This document shows, piece after piece, positions 44,329 to 53,117 of a stretch of DNA of 64,000 nucleotides. Source of the stretch: Desulfobulbus propionicus (GTDB taxonomy: Bacteria > Desulfobacterota > Desulfobulbia > Desulfobulbales > Desulfobulbaceae); contig PDQK01000029.1 of the NCBI GenBank assembly GCA_002746685.1, positions 1-64,000 on the forward strand, given 5' to 3'. Below the pieces are notes generated by a model. That model searched no databases and had not been told where the DNA came from. It worked only from the letters and a program-made list of their open reading frames with translations. Each line of letters opens with the position of its first letter. Positions within the stretch are counted from its first letter, which is position 1. Both the position numbers and the translations under genes were made by a program.

Positions 44329-45993
44329 TTACACTTTATTCGTTTGGCGGTTTATGAGCTGCTGCTGCAGGATGGAGAGAAGGTTATTGACAAACCAGTA
44401 AAGCACCAAACCAGAGGCAAAATTAAGAAACATAAATGTAAAAATTACAGGTAAAAACTGCATGATCTTGGCCTGGGTCGGATCTGCTGTGGTCGGAGTC
44501 ATCTTTTGTTGCAGATACATTGACGCTCCCATAAGCAGCGTCAGCACAGGTAAACCGTGGAGATAGGGGATGTCAAAACCAACCCAGAGGCGATCAGGGG
44601 CAGACAGGTCATTAATCCATAACATAAAGGGCGCATGGCGCAGCTCAATGGCCGCCATCAACACTCTGTAGAGGGCAAAGAAAAAAGGAATCTGGATAAG
44701 CATGGGCAAACAACCGCCCAGCGGGTTGACCTTGTACGTTTTGTACATGGCCATCATTTCCTGATTCATTTTTTGAGGATCATCTTTGAACTTTTCTTTC
44801 AACTTGGCCATTTTGGGCTGCAGTTTCTGCATATTTTTCATGGACTTCATACCCCTTTGGGTAATCGGCCAGAAAACCGCCTTAATGAGTACGGTGACCA
44901 AAATAATGGCTATGCCGTAATTCTTGACATAGTCATAAAAAAAGTTCAGCAGCCACAACATGGGCTTGGCTATAATATCAAACCAGCCAAAATTCACTGC
45001 TTTGGCTAGATCATAACCGGTTTCCTTAAGCACTTTGAGTTTTTTAGGGCCAAAGTAGATAGAATAGCTGAATGTACTCTCCTCTCCTCCACCAATGGTG
45101 GATATCCCGCGGGACAGAACAGTTCTGGACTGTTCTTCGTTCCCCTGGATGGTGACCACACTGTTGCCTTCACCATCAGGTGTTACTGAAGTCATAAAGT
45201 AGGTATCCACAAATCCGGTCCAGCTGACAGCGCCCTGTAAAATAACCGACCCCTCACTGAGTTTTTTCGGCTTTGTTTCCACCAACTCACCGTTCACAAA
45301 AGAGGCGGGCCCAGAAAAGAGGAATTTTCCGGCAGTCCCTGACCCTGTATGGGCAAAGCTTTCATGGGTGAGCGTAACAGCAGGAGAAACCTGAATTGGT
45401 GCATCGCCAGAGTTAACCACCTGATACGTATCACTGATCAGATAGGAATCGCCTTTAAAAGTCATTGAACGAATAATCCGGGTACCATTGGCAAGCGTTG
45501 CACGCATGACAAGGGTTGTCGCCTGCCCCTCTTTAACGGTGAGGTTTTCCTGATCGGCTGTAAACAGTGGCAGCATACCACCAGTTCCATTATCAAGAGA
45601 AAAGAGGACTGGCAGCTGGTTGGGTGTGGAACTCTGAACCAATTCCATTGGCCCGGAGTCCTCAGCAATATCATGTCTATACTGCTTAAGGATAAAACTT
45701 TTCAGCCCGCCACCCTGTTCCTGTATTACAGCTGTATACAACGGTGTTTCCACGGTTATATCGCGGGCATCAGGGTTAATCGCTGCAACATTTTGTTGTT
45801 GGCCAGCCACTGCTGGCTGCACTTGTTGCGGTGCAGAATGGTGCTGCCCAGCAGGTTGGCTGGATTGACCTTCAGCAATTGGAGCCTGCGGCACAGGTTG
45901 CTGCTGAGGCATGGGTTTTACAAAAAAGTACTGGTACCCGATCAGAATCAAAAAAGAGAGGGCAATGGCCAAAAAGGCCCTGAACATATCCAT
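44329..45993 (-). CDS. yidC: membrane protein insertase YidC
   Basis: The 554-residue protein has an N-terminal helix (FLAIALSFLILIGYQYFFV), a periplasmic P1 domain (residues about 70-340) and the conserved five-helix insertase core with KAVFWPITQRGMKSMKNMQK, GGCLPMLIQIPFFFALYRVL and the terminal helices. It inserts membrane proteins with or without SecYEG. Upstream neighbours yidD, rnpA and rpmH give the canonical order. Confidence 0.96.
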   Translation of the reverse strand: MDMFRAFLAIALSFLILIGYQYFFVKPMPQQQPVPQAPIAEGQSSQPAGQHHSAPQQVQPAVAGQQQNVAAINPDARDITVETPLYTAVIQEQGGGLKSFILKQYRHDIAEDSGPMELVQSSTPNQLPVLFSLDNGTGGMLPLFTADQENLTVKEGQATTLVMRATLANGTRIIRSMTFKGDSYLISDTYQVVNSGDAPIQVSPAVTLTHESFAHTGSGTAGKFLFSGPASFVNGELVETKPKKLSEGSVILQGAVSWTGFVDTYFMTSVTPDGEGNSVVTIQGNEEQSRTVLSRGISTIGGGEESTFSYSIYFGPKKLKVLKETGYDLAKAVNFGWFDIIAKPMLWLLNFFYDYVKNYGIAIILVTVLIKAVFWPITQRGMKSMKNMQKLQPKMAKLKEKFKDDPQKMNQEMMAMYKTYKVNPLGGCLPMLIQIPFFFALYRVLMAAIELRHAPFMLWINDLSAPDRLWVGFDIPYLHGLPVLTLLMGASMYLQQKMTPTTADPTQAKIMQFLPVIFTFMFLNFASGLVLYWFVNNLLSILQQQLINRQTNKV

Positions 45994-46048
45994 GATAGTC
46001 TTTCCTTAGATGACACTTGATAGAACAAAAAATGTTCTTCTGCAGTGT

Positions 46049-46315
46049 TTATTTTACGGGATCGTAACCGCCTTGGGAAAAAGGATGACAGCGCAAAATC
46101 CTCCACAGGCTTTTTAAACCGCCTCTGAAAGCACCATATTTTTGCACAGCCTCAATTGCGTACTGGGAACAAGTCGGAGAAAAACGGCAGGTCGGAGGAA
46201 AGAGCGGTGAGATGACATACTGATACATTTTGAACAAAAAAATCAGTATTGCTTGAGGGAACCAGGTAAGCAGTTTCCATCCTCTGCTTATAGCTCCTTT
46301 GATTTTTTCAGGCAA
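46049..46315 (-). CDS. yidD: membrane protein insertion efficiency factor YidD
   Basis: The 88-residue protein has the YidD signature of three cysteines: [21 protein letters not shown] and the [12 protein letters not shown] ending. An N-terminal amphipathic helix puts it on the inner membrane. It helps YidC substrates fold. The start may alternatively be a later Met, since the first 28 residues are less conserved. Confidence 0.94.
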   Translation of the reverse strand: MPEKIKGAISRGWKLLTWFPQAILIFLFKMYQYVISPLFPPTCRFSPTCSQYAIEAVQKYGAFRGGLKSLWRILRCHPFSQGGYDPVK

Positions 46316-46384
46316 AGATACCTTTTCCTCACGTCATGAAGAAGGGTGGCTGATAGTTGCTCCACTGAACCCGCTTATCATCCA

Positions 46385-46720
46385 TCAGCGAGCGAGTGCT
46401 GCTATCACCTTCTCCTGGAACTCATTTGAGCTGCGGGCTTTAAATCCTGGCCGAATAGCGATGACCACATCACTGTTTTCAGGAAATATATGTTGGTTTA
46501 ACCGGAAGACTTCTCGTACAATTCTTTTAATCCGGTTGCGCCGAACAGCCCCTCCCACCTTTTTGGGAACACTTACCCCTAGCCTGCTCCATGCATACTG
46601 GTTGGGTAGCGTTACCACAACAAAGTTGTCACCGTACACTCTCTTACCAGCATGATACACCTTATTGAATTCCCTGTTTTTTCTTAAAATCCCTGTCTTA
46701 GGGAGTCCAAGGGGCTTCAC
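46385..46720 (-). CDS. rnpA: ribonuclease P protein component
   Basis: The 111-residue protein has the RNase P protein fold with GRRNRIKRIVREVFR-type RNR motif at its centre (AVRRNRIKRIVREVF) and many basic residues. It assists the RNA subunit in trimming tRNA 5' ends. The start lies 15 bases after the rpmH stop. Confidence 0.96.
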   Translation of the reverse strand: MKPLGLPKTGILRKNREFNKVYHAGKRVYGDNFVVVTLPNQYAWSRLGVSVPKKVGGAVRRNRIKRIVREVFRLNQHIFPENSDVVIAIRPGFKARSSNEFQEKVIAALAR

Positions 46721-46735
46721 GCTGGATCAGATAGC

Positions 46736-46873
46736 TCAGACAGCGAGTTGTTTACGCCCTTTGGCTCTTCTTCTTCGAATAATGGCTCGCCCACTATGGG
46801 TTTTCATACGAGCACGAAAACCGTGGGTGCGGTGACGCTTGGTATTGCTTGGTTGAAATGTTCTTTTACTCAT
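46736..46873 (-). CDS. rpmH: 50S ribosomal protein L34
   Basis: A 45-residue, very basic protein: [20 protein letters not shown] followed by [20 protein letters not shown]. This is L34 at full length. GAAGGAAGAG precedes the ATG on the minus strand. It is the first gene of the rpmH-rnpA-yidD-yidC-jag-mnmE operon. Confidence 0.98.
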   Translation of the reverse strand: MSKRTFQPSNTKRHRTHGFRARMKTHSGRAIIRRRRAKGRKQLAV

Positions 46874-47320
46874 GACACTCTTCCTTCTAACAAAACAGTT
46901 TTAATAAAAGCAACACGTTACAACGAAAGCCATGAAAACAGCCTCAATTCTTTCCAACCTATCGTACCAGTGTAGAGAGCGTTATAAACGATAGGTTTTC
47001 GCCTTTTCACGGGCGTAGGTACTCCTGTTACCACGTGCTGCATGTATTTTACGAAACTGGTCATAATAATCACAGCAATCCCATTCTGTCAAACCATTTC
47101 ACCCAAGCTGCGCATTTAGCGGTACAATATCATCTCCAACGGGCCTTCTTTTCTCTTCATTTTCGTTTTTACTCTGTTTTCTCCCCTGCCCTCTCATTCA
47201 AAAAGCAATTGCAAAAAGAGGGACAATCCGTTACCTGTTGCGCCCAGCAGCATGCAATGCATGCATAAATAATTGCAAACAGGACGCCTTACAACACGAG
47301 CAAAATCACCCTTTATCAAC
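46874..47320. other. 447-base gene-free region between rpmH and trkA
   Basis: It carries the promoter of the L34 operon and that of trkA. I looked for DnaA boxes (TTATCCACA-like) and found none, so I do not call an origin despite the rpmH context. A 10-bp inverted repeat lies at 46956-46997. The plus-strand ORF at 47035-47268 has no coding character. Confidence 0.45.
46956..46997. repeat. 10-bp perfect inverted repeat
   Basis: AACCTATCGT (46956-46965) and ACGATAGGTT (46988-46997) pair exactly across 22 bases. Pyrimidine-rich sequence with short T-runs follows on the plus strand. It lies about 85 bases before the rpmH start, so it could be an operator, an attenuator element or a terminator of an unseen plus-strand transcript. 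Confidence 0.4.
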
Positions 47321-48730
47321 ATGATATTTAAACACAAAAACGTTACCAACGAAAACATTCTCATCCTCGGTCTTGGTGGTATAGGTTCCTACCTGGCCAA
47401 GCGGCTTTTGCATGAAGGGTATGCCATAACAGTCATTGAACCCGATAGTGATATTATCAAATATGCAGACGGCACCATGGATGCTCGTCTCATCCAGGGC
47501 AATGCCATGACCATGGGTTGCTGGCATGAAGCCCATGCAACAGAGATGGATTATATGATTGCAGTCACTGATAATGATGCGGTCAATATGCTCTCCTCAA
47601 TGATTGCACACCGCTTTGCTATTGCTACCAAAATAGCACGAGTACGTTCCCAGGATTTTGGGCATAGTGATTCGCTGCTGAAAGGATCGGATCTCAATGT
47701 GGATCTTTTCATCCATCCAGAAGAGTTGGCTGCCCAGGAAATTGTACGAATGATTAAACGGACAGCCGGTGATGAGATTATTGATATTGCCTTGGGCCAG
47801 ATGCAGGTCATGGCGACCAGGATCACTCCATCCTCTCCGTTTTCTAACAAAAATTTGATAGAAATTTCAAACACCTATAGTGAATTCCCGTTTCGTGTTG
47901 TGGCCATTGCCAGAGGCATCAAAACCATTATTCCTTCAGGTGAACAGGTCATCCTGCCCCAGGATCAGGTGCTTATCATGGCAGATAAACAACACCTGCC
48001 TAAGCTCATGGAACTCACTGGGGTTAAACAGCAGAGGCGCCATCGGGTTATGATCCTGGGAGGCGGGCTGGTGGGCCATCGTATTGCTGAGCTGTTGGGT
48101 AAACCCTTTCGGGTCACTATTTTAGAAAAAGATGAAAAAAGAGCTCAGGAACTGTCTTCACTGCTCAAGGATGCAGAAATTCTCTGTGGGGACGGGTCAG
48201 ACAAAGAAGTGCTGGAGGAATCGGGCTTAAGCGATATTGACACATTTATAGCGGCAACCGGGGAAAACGAAACCAATATTATGAGCTGCATCCTGGCCAA
48301 ACACCTGCTTGCAGAACAGGATGGTGAGGGGCAGAGTGTTCAGCGCAAAACAATCTGCTTAGTCACAAAAGAAGAGTATCTGGTACTTGCCTCCACCAGC
48401 GGTCTGGACATCGTGTTGAACAAGAAGATTCTTGCAGCAAACGAAATACTGACCTTTATTCGAGGCAGCGAACTGCTTTCCATTTCACATATGCACGGCT
48501 TTGATGCTGAGGTGGTGGATCTCATCGCGGCACCAGGCGCTCCCATCACCAAGAAGCCTCTGGTAAACCTGACTAAAGCACTGGCGGGAAATATTATTGT
48601 GGGAAGTGTTTTCAGGGACGGGGTATGGAGTACGGCCATTGGAAGCACCCACATTCAAGGCGGCGACAGGGTCATCGTTATCTGCAGTTCCATGTATCTT
48701 AAAGACGTGCGTAAACTCTTCTCAGCCTGA
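47321..48730 (+). CDS. trkA: Trk potassium uptake system NAD-binding protein TrkA
   Basis: From ATG 47321 the protein has 469 residues; the TTG at 47273 only adds a poorly conserved stretch. Two RCK halves are visible, each with a Rossmann loop (ILILGLGGIGSYLAKRLL and VMILGGGLVGHRIAELL) and TrkA-C domains (DQVLIMADKQHLPKL and GDRVIVICSSM). It binds NAD(H) and gates TrkH. The partner trkH lies tail-to-tail 17 bases away. Confidence 0.95.
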   Translation: MIFKHKNVTNENILILGLGGIGSYLAKRLLHEGYAITVIEPDSDIIKYADGTMDARLIQGNAMTMGCWHEAHATEMDYMIAVTDNDAVNMLSSMIAHRFAIATKIARVRSQDFGHSDSLLKGSDLNVDLFIHPEELAAQEIVRMIKRTAGDEIIDIALGQMQVMATRITPSSPFSNKNLIEISNTYSEFPFRVVAIARGIKTIIPSGEQVILPQDQVLIMADKQHLPKLMELTGVKQQRRHRVMILGGGLVGHRIAELLGKPFRVTILEKDEKRAQELSSLLKDAEILCGDGSDKEVLEESGLSDIDTFIAATGENETNIMSCILAKHLLAEQDGEGQSVQRKTICLVTKEEYLVLASTSGLDIVLNKKILAANEILTFIRGSELLSISHMHGFDAEVVDLIAAPGAPITKKPLVNLTKALAGNIIVGSVFRDGVWSTAIGSTHIQGGDRVIVICSSMYLKDVRKLFSA

Positions 48731-48747
48731 CATAACCCTGGTATTGC

Positions 48748-50205
48748 TTATTTTGTCCAGAACGAGGGATAAAATATGACCAGCGCACTGAACATTTCAA
48801 GTCGTCCAACCAACATATTCCAGGATAAAAACCACTTACTCGTATCTGAGAAAAACGCAAAATTCTCACTTGGCCCAACAGCACCAAAACCTGGCCCAAT
48901 ATTCATAAGCGCTGAGATAACGGCACTCATGGCACTCAAATAATCAAAATCCTCTAGCAATACCAACAGGCACCCTCCTCCCAGCACCATAAAAATATTG
49001 ACAATAAAATAACAAATTGCCAGGTCAATAACCGACACGTCCACAGCTTTCTGGTTGAGGCGCACAGTGATGACTGAACGCGGCTGAAAAAAAATCTTAC
49101 GGATCGAGTTATACATGTATTTACAGATAATAACGTAATGAACAACCTTAATTCCACTGGTGGTAGAACCAGCACAGGCACCAATAAAACACACCACAAA
49201 AAGAAACATTTGTGCTGCCTGGGGCCACAGCTCATAATCGGTGGTGGTAAAGCCGGTAGTTGTTAAAAGCGACATCACCTGAAAGGCTGCAAACCGATAC
49301 GCCTCTGCCAAAGATGTATAGGTACCGTTATGCAAAAGAGTAAGTGCGACCATGGTTACAAAGAATACCGATAACACCACATACCACTTAAACTCTGTAT
49401 TGCGGTAAATCGTCTTTATATCCCCTCGCAACACTTGGAAAAACAGTATAAAGGTGGTTCCCCCAAGAAACATAAAAACAATAGTCACCCAATCAAAATA
49501 GGCATTTTGATAATGACCGATACTCAGATTTTTTGGAGAATATCCAGAGGTGGAAACCGTGCCAAAAGCTGTACACAGGGCATCAAACAAAGGCATCCCT
49601 CCAGAAAACAGTAACGCAGTCTGAGTAAAGTTCAGGCAAAGATAGATCCACCACAAGCTGATCATGGTATCACGATTACGCGGTTTAACTTTTTCCTTGG
49701 TAATCACCTGGCCTGGGCTTGATTCTGCCCTGAACAGCCTGAGTCCTCCCATTCCCTTAGGGAGGAGAATAACGGTCAGGGTGAGAAAGCCCATGCCACC
49801 AAGCAGGTGAGTTTCACTTCTCCAGAAAAGTAAACCATGGGGGACAGTTTCAATATCCGTTAAAATAGTTGCTCCTGTGGTGGTGTAACCAGATATCATC
49901 TCGAAAAAGGCATCGGTGAAACTGGGGATAGAGCCATGAATAATAAAAGGCAGACCTGAAAACGCTGAAACTATTACCCAGCCAAAGACCGCTATCACAA
50001 TGCCATCTTTGATATTGAGTTCATACTTTTTATGGTGCAGACACCAGGCAGGCAGCCCCAAAAAGAAGGTGATACCTGCTGAGACGAGCAGGGCAAACAG
50101 ATCATTCTCGCCGTAAATATACGAACAAAGGGCGGGAAAGAGCATGGAACCACCCGTCACCATAAGCAACAGGCCAAAGACATGAGAAATGGACGTAAAG
50201 TGCAT
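48748..50205 (-). CDS. trkH: Trk potassium uptake channel TrkH
   Basis: The 485-residue protein has about ten membrane helices and the four pore-loop repeats of the SKT family, seen as ISGYTTTGATILTDIET, FGTVSTSGYSP, TTTGFTTTDYELWP and the CAGSTTSGIK region. It is the K+ channel subunit working with TrkA and ATP or NAD control. It converges on trkA rather than sharing an operon with it. Confidence 0.95.
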   Translation of the reverse strand: MHFTSISHVFGLLLMVTGGSMLFPALCSYIYGENDLFALLVSAGITFFLGLPAWCLHHKKYELNIKDGIVIAVFGWVIVSAFSGLPFIIHGSIPSFTDAFFEMISGYTTTGATILTDIETVPHGLLFWRSETHLLGGMGFLTLTVILLPKGMGGLRLFRAESSPGQVITKEKVKPRNRDTMISLWWIYLCLNFTQTALLFSGGMPLFDALCTAFGTVSTSGYSPKNLSIGHYQNAYFDWVTIVFMFLGGTTFILFFQVLRGDIKTIYRNTEFKWYVVLSVFFVTMVALTLLHNGTYTSLAEAYRFAAFQVMSLLTTTGFTTTDYELWPQAAQMFLFVVCFIGACAGSTTSGIKVVHYVIICKYMYNSIRKIFFQPRSVITVRLNQKAVDVSVIDLAICYFIVNIFMVLGGGCLLVLLEDFDYLSAMSAVISALMNIGPGFGAVGPSENFAFFSDTSKWFLSWNMLVGRLEMFSALVIFYPSFWTK

Positions 50206-50282
50206 AAATTCAGGCGCTGCTAACGCTTCTTTTCTGACAAAATAGAGGTATTCACGAAAAACAGGGTTCTCCCTGCTTCCCG

Positions 50283-50311
50283 TTGCAAAAATATGTCGCG
50301 TTCTCTATAAT
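50283..50311 (+). promoter_or_regulatory. sigma70-type promoter of mnmG-lgt
   Basis: TTGCAA (50283-50288), a 17-base spacer and TATAAT (50306-50311) form a near-consensus promoter pointing at mnmG, with a leader of about 85 bases. Confidence 0.62.
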
Positions 50312-50402
50312 AAAAGGTTTACCCCAGAGTCAATAACTGATCGTTCTACGATTTGATCTGTCTTATTTATTATACCACGCTCACTTCTTTTCACGTACTT
50401 AT

Positions 50403-52286
50403 ATGACTGATTTTGACATTGCCGTAGTAGGTGCCGGGCACGCTGGTTGCGAAGCTGCCCTTGCAGCAGCCAGAATGGGCTGTCGCACCCTTGTGTGCAT
50501 CATAAACGCCGATACCATCGGCGCCATGTCTTGTAACCCTGCCATTGGTGGACTGGCCAAAGGCCATGTGGTCAAAGAGCTTGATGCCATGGGCGGCGAG
50601 ATGGCCAAGAACATTGATGCAACAGGTATCCAGTTCAGACAGTTGAATACCAGCAAGGGACCTGCAGTACGTTCCTCAAGGGCGCAGGCTGACCGGCTGT
50701 TGTACCGACTGCGGATGAAAACAGTGCTGGAAAACCAGAAAAACCTGGAGATCCGCCAGACCGTTGTTGATGAAATTCTTGTAAAAGACGGTCGGGTCAC
50801 TGGCATCAGAACCTCACTTGATGAAATACTCAGTGTGAAAGCCGTGGTGGTAACCACTGGAACCTTTTTAAACGGCTTGATTCATGTGGGGCTGAAAAAC
50901 TTTCCAGCTGGTCGCATGGGCTGCAACCCATCCATTACGCTTGCCAAATGGTTTAAGGAGTATGGCTTTGAGGTTGGCCGGATGAAGACCGGTACCACCC
51001 CGCGCATTGATGGCAACACCATTGATTACGCTCAGCTTGAAGCACAATATTCCGATGATCCACCACATCTTTTTTCTTTTTCTTCGACGGGGCCACCACC
51101 GCTTGAGCAGCGTCCCTGCTACATTACCTATACCAATGAGACCACCCACGATATCATCGGGAAATCCATTGACCAGTCGCCGCTGTTTGCCGGTATCATT
51201 GAGGGGGTCGGTGCTCGCTATTGCCCTTCAATAGAAGATAAGGTGATGCGCTTTCCTGAAAAAATTCGCCACCAGATCTTTTTGGAGCCAGAAGGCCTTG
51301 ACACGGTGGAGGTGTATCCCAACGGCATTCCCACCAGCCTGCCCCTCAACACCCAAATGAACATGATTCATTCCATTCCAGGACTGGAACAGGCGAGGAT
51401 CATCCGTCCTGGATATGCCATTGAATACGATTATGTGGATCCCCGTGAATTACACCCTTCGCTTGAGACCAAAAAGGTGCGGGGACTGTTTTTAGCCGGG
51501 CAGATTAATGGGACCTCAGGGTATGAAGAAGCGGCTGGCCAGGGGTTTATGGGTGCGGTGAATGGAGTGAAATATGTTCGCGAAGAGGAACCTTTGGTCC
51601 TGGATCGATCCCAAGCCTACATTGGAGTGCTTATTGACGACCTGGTGACCTTGGGAACCAAAGAGCCATACCGGCTCTTTACCTCCCGGGCTGAGTACCG
51701 CTTGCTACTCCGCGAAGATAATGCGGATATGCGCATGCGTGAGATCGGATATCAGCTTGGACTGGTTGACAGCGAAACCTATCAGCACTTTCTGCAGAAG
51801 AAAAAAGCCATTGATGATACGGTGCAGGCGCTCCATGAGCTGCGCATCAAGCCAGGTGCAGCTGTGAACACGCTTTTAGGCAAATATGAGTCCACTCCAC
51901 TGACTCAGGCTTTAACGGCCGCTGATTTACTCCGTCGTCCTGAAATACGGTTAGATGCGCTTATTCAGCTTATGCATGCAGCACAGGTGGAGCTCCCAAA
52001 CACATTGCAAGGGGTCGATTATCAACAGGAAGTGGAGCTGCAGGTAAAATACGCTGGTTATATCAAACGCCAGGAAGAGCAGGTACAGCGATTTAAAAAG
52101 CTGGAAAACATCTCCATGCCAGAAAATATGGAGTACAGTGGATTACCTGGCCTTTCCAATGAGGTTGTGGAAAAGCTAACTCAAGTGCAACCCCGCTCTC
52201 TTGGTCAGGCATCAAGGATATCCGGTGTTACCCCTGCTGCCATATCAGTGCTTCAGGTCCACTTGAAACAGAAAGGTTTCATTTAA
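50403..52286 (+). CDS. mnmG: tRNA uridine-5-carboxymethylaminomethyl(34) synthesis enzyme MnmG
   Basis: The 627-residue protein opens with the FAD loop [20 protein letters not shown] and has [54 protein letters not shown] and the C-terminal tRNA-binding helices. It pairs with MnmE to put cmnm5 on U34. It is followed by lgt with a one-base overlap (TAATG). Confidence 0.97.
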   Translation: MTDFDIAVVGAGHAGCEAALAAARMGCRTLVCIINADTIGAMSCNPAIGGLAKGHVVKELDAMGGEMAKNIDATGIQFRQLNTSKGPAVRSSRAQADRLLYRLRMKTVLENQKNLEIRQTVVDEILVKDGRVTGIRTSLDEILSVKAVVVTTGTFLNGLIHVGLKNFPAGRMGCNPSITLAKWFKEYGFEVGRMKTGTTPRIDGNTIDYAQLEAQYSDDPPHLFSFSSTGPPPLEQRPCYITYTNETTHDIIGKSIDQSPLFAGIIEGVGARYCPSIEDKVMRFPEKIRHQIFLEPEGLDTVEVYPNGIPTSLPLNTQMNMIHSIPGLEQARIIRPGYAIEYDYVDPRELHPSLETKKVRGLFLAGQINGTSGYEEAAGQGFMGAVNGVKYVREEEPLVLDRSQAYIGVLIDDLVTLGTKEPYRLFTSRAEYRLLLREDNADMRMREIGYQLGLVDSETYQHFLQKKKAIDDTVQALHELRIKPGAAVNTLLGKYESTPLTQALTAADLLRRPEIRLDALIQLMHAAQVELPNTLQGVDYQQEVELQVKYAGYIKRQEEQVQRFKKLENISMPENMEYSGLPGLSNEVVEKLTQVQPRSLGQASRISGVTPAAISVLQVHLKQKGFI

Positions 52287-53110
52287 TGAAACAAAGCGCA
52301 ATGATTGCTTACCCTGAGATAGACCCGGTTATCCTTTCCATTGGCCCACTGGCAGTACGCTGGTACGGGCTCATGTACGTGATCGGCTTTATTGCGGCAT
52401 ACACGTTGGTGGCGTACCAGGCAAAGCGCTTTGGGTGGCTGCAGCTCCGCGATCATCTGGACAATCTCAACATGTCGCTTATTTTAGGTGTTATTTTAGG
52501 TGGCAGGCTTGGGTATGTCCTCTTTTATAATCTCCAGTATTATCTTTCCCATCCAGTGGAGATATTTTCCATCTGGCAGGGAGGAATGTCCTTCCACGGG
52601 GGCTGTATAGGTGCTTTACTGGCCGGATTTTCTTACTCTTTACGCCATAAGCTGGACTTCTGGAAGGCTGCAGATCTTTACGTGGTCACGGTTCCCATTG
52701 GTTTGTTTTTCGGACGAATTGGTAACTTTATTAACGCCGAACTGTTTGGCCGGGTTACCGACGTTCACTGGGGTATGATCTTTCCTGGTGGCGGTCCACT
52801 TCCCCGACACCCATCTCAACTCTATGAAGCTTTCCTAGAAGGCATTCTTTTATTTTGTATCCTTTGGGCTGTGAAGAACAAGCCGTGGAAAACTCAAAGC
52901 CGGGCCTTATGGCCCCACGGGACTCTGCTGGGACTTTTTCTTATTCTGTACAGCCTTTTTCGCTTTACGGTAGAGTTTGTACGCGAGCCTGACCCACAGA
53001 TTGGCCTGTTGTTCGCCAGTGTTTCCATGGGGCAGGTACTGAGTAGCGTGATGTGCTGTATGGGGATGGGGCTGTGGTACTGGAGAATCAGAACGACACA
53101 GCACCAGTGA
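52286..53110 (+). CDS. lgt: prolipoprotein diacylglyceryl transferase
   Basis: The 274-residue, seven-helix protein has the Lgt signature GRIGNFINAELFGRVTDVHW and the phosphatidylglycerol-binding segments LGGRLGYVLFYNL and HGGCIGALLAG. HPSQLYEAFLEG lies late. It transfers diacylglycerol to the lipobox cysteine of prolipoproteins in the inner membrane. It is coupled to mnmG. Confidence 0.95.
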   Translation: MKQSAMIAYPEIDPVILSIGPLAVRWYGLMYVIGFIAAYTLVAYQAKRFGWLQLRDHLDNLNMSLILGVILGGRLGYVLFYNLQYYLSHPVEIFSIWQGGMSFHGGCIGALLAGFSYSLRHKLDFWKAADLYVVTVPIGLFFGRIGNFINAELFGRVTDVHWGMIFPGGGPLPRHPSQLYEAFLEGILLFCILWAVKNKPWKTQSRALWPHGTLLGLFLILYSLFRFTVEFVREPDPQIGLLFASVSMGQVLSSVMCCMGMGLWYWRIRTTQHQ

Positions 53111-53117
53111 ATTGAGC

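Noticed and set aside
47035..47268. 77-codon ORF in the rpmH-trkA gap
   Set aside because: No ribosome site and an aromatic/cysteine-rich random composition.
46874..47320. Replication origin beside rpmH
   Set aside because: No TTATNCACA boxes, AT-rich 13-mers or dnaA nearby.
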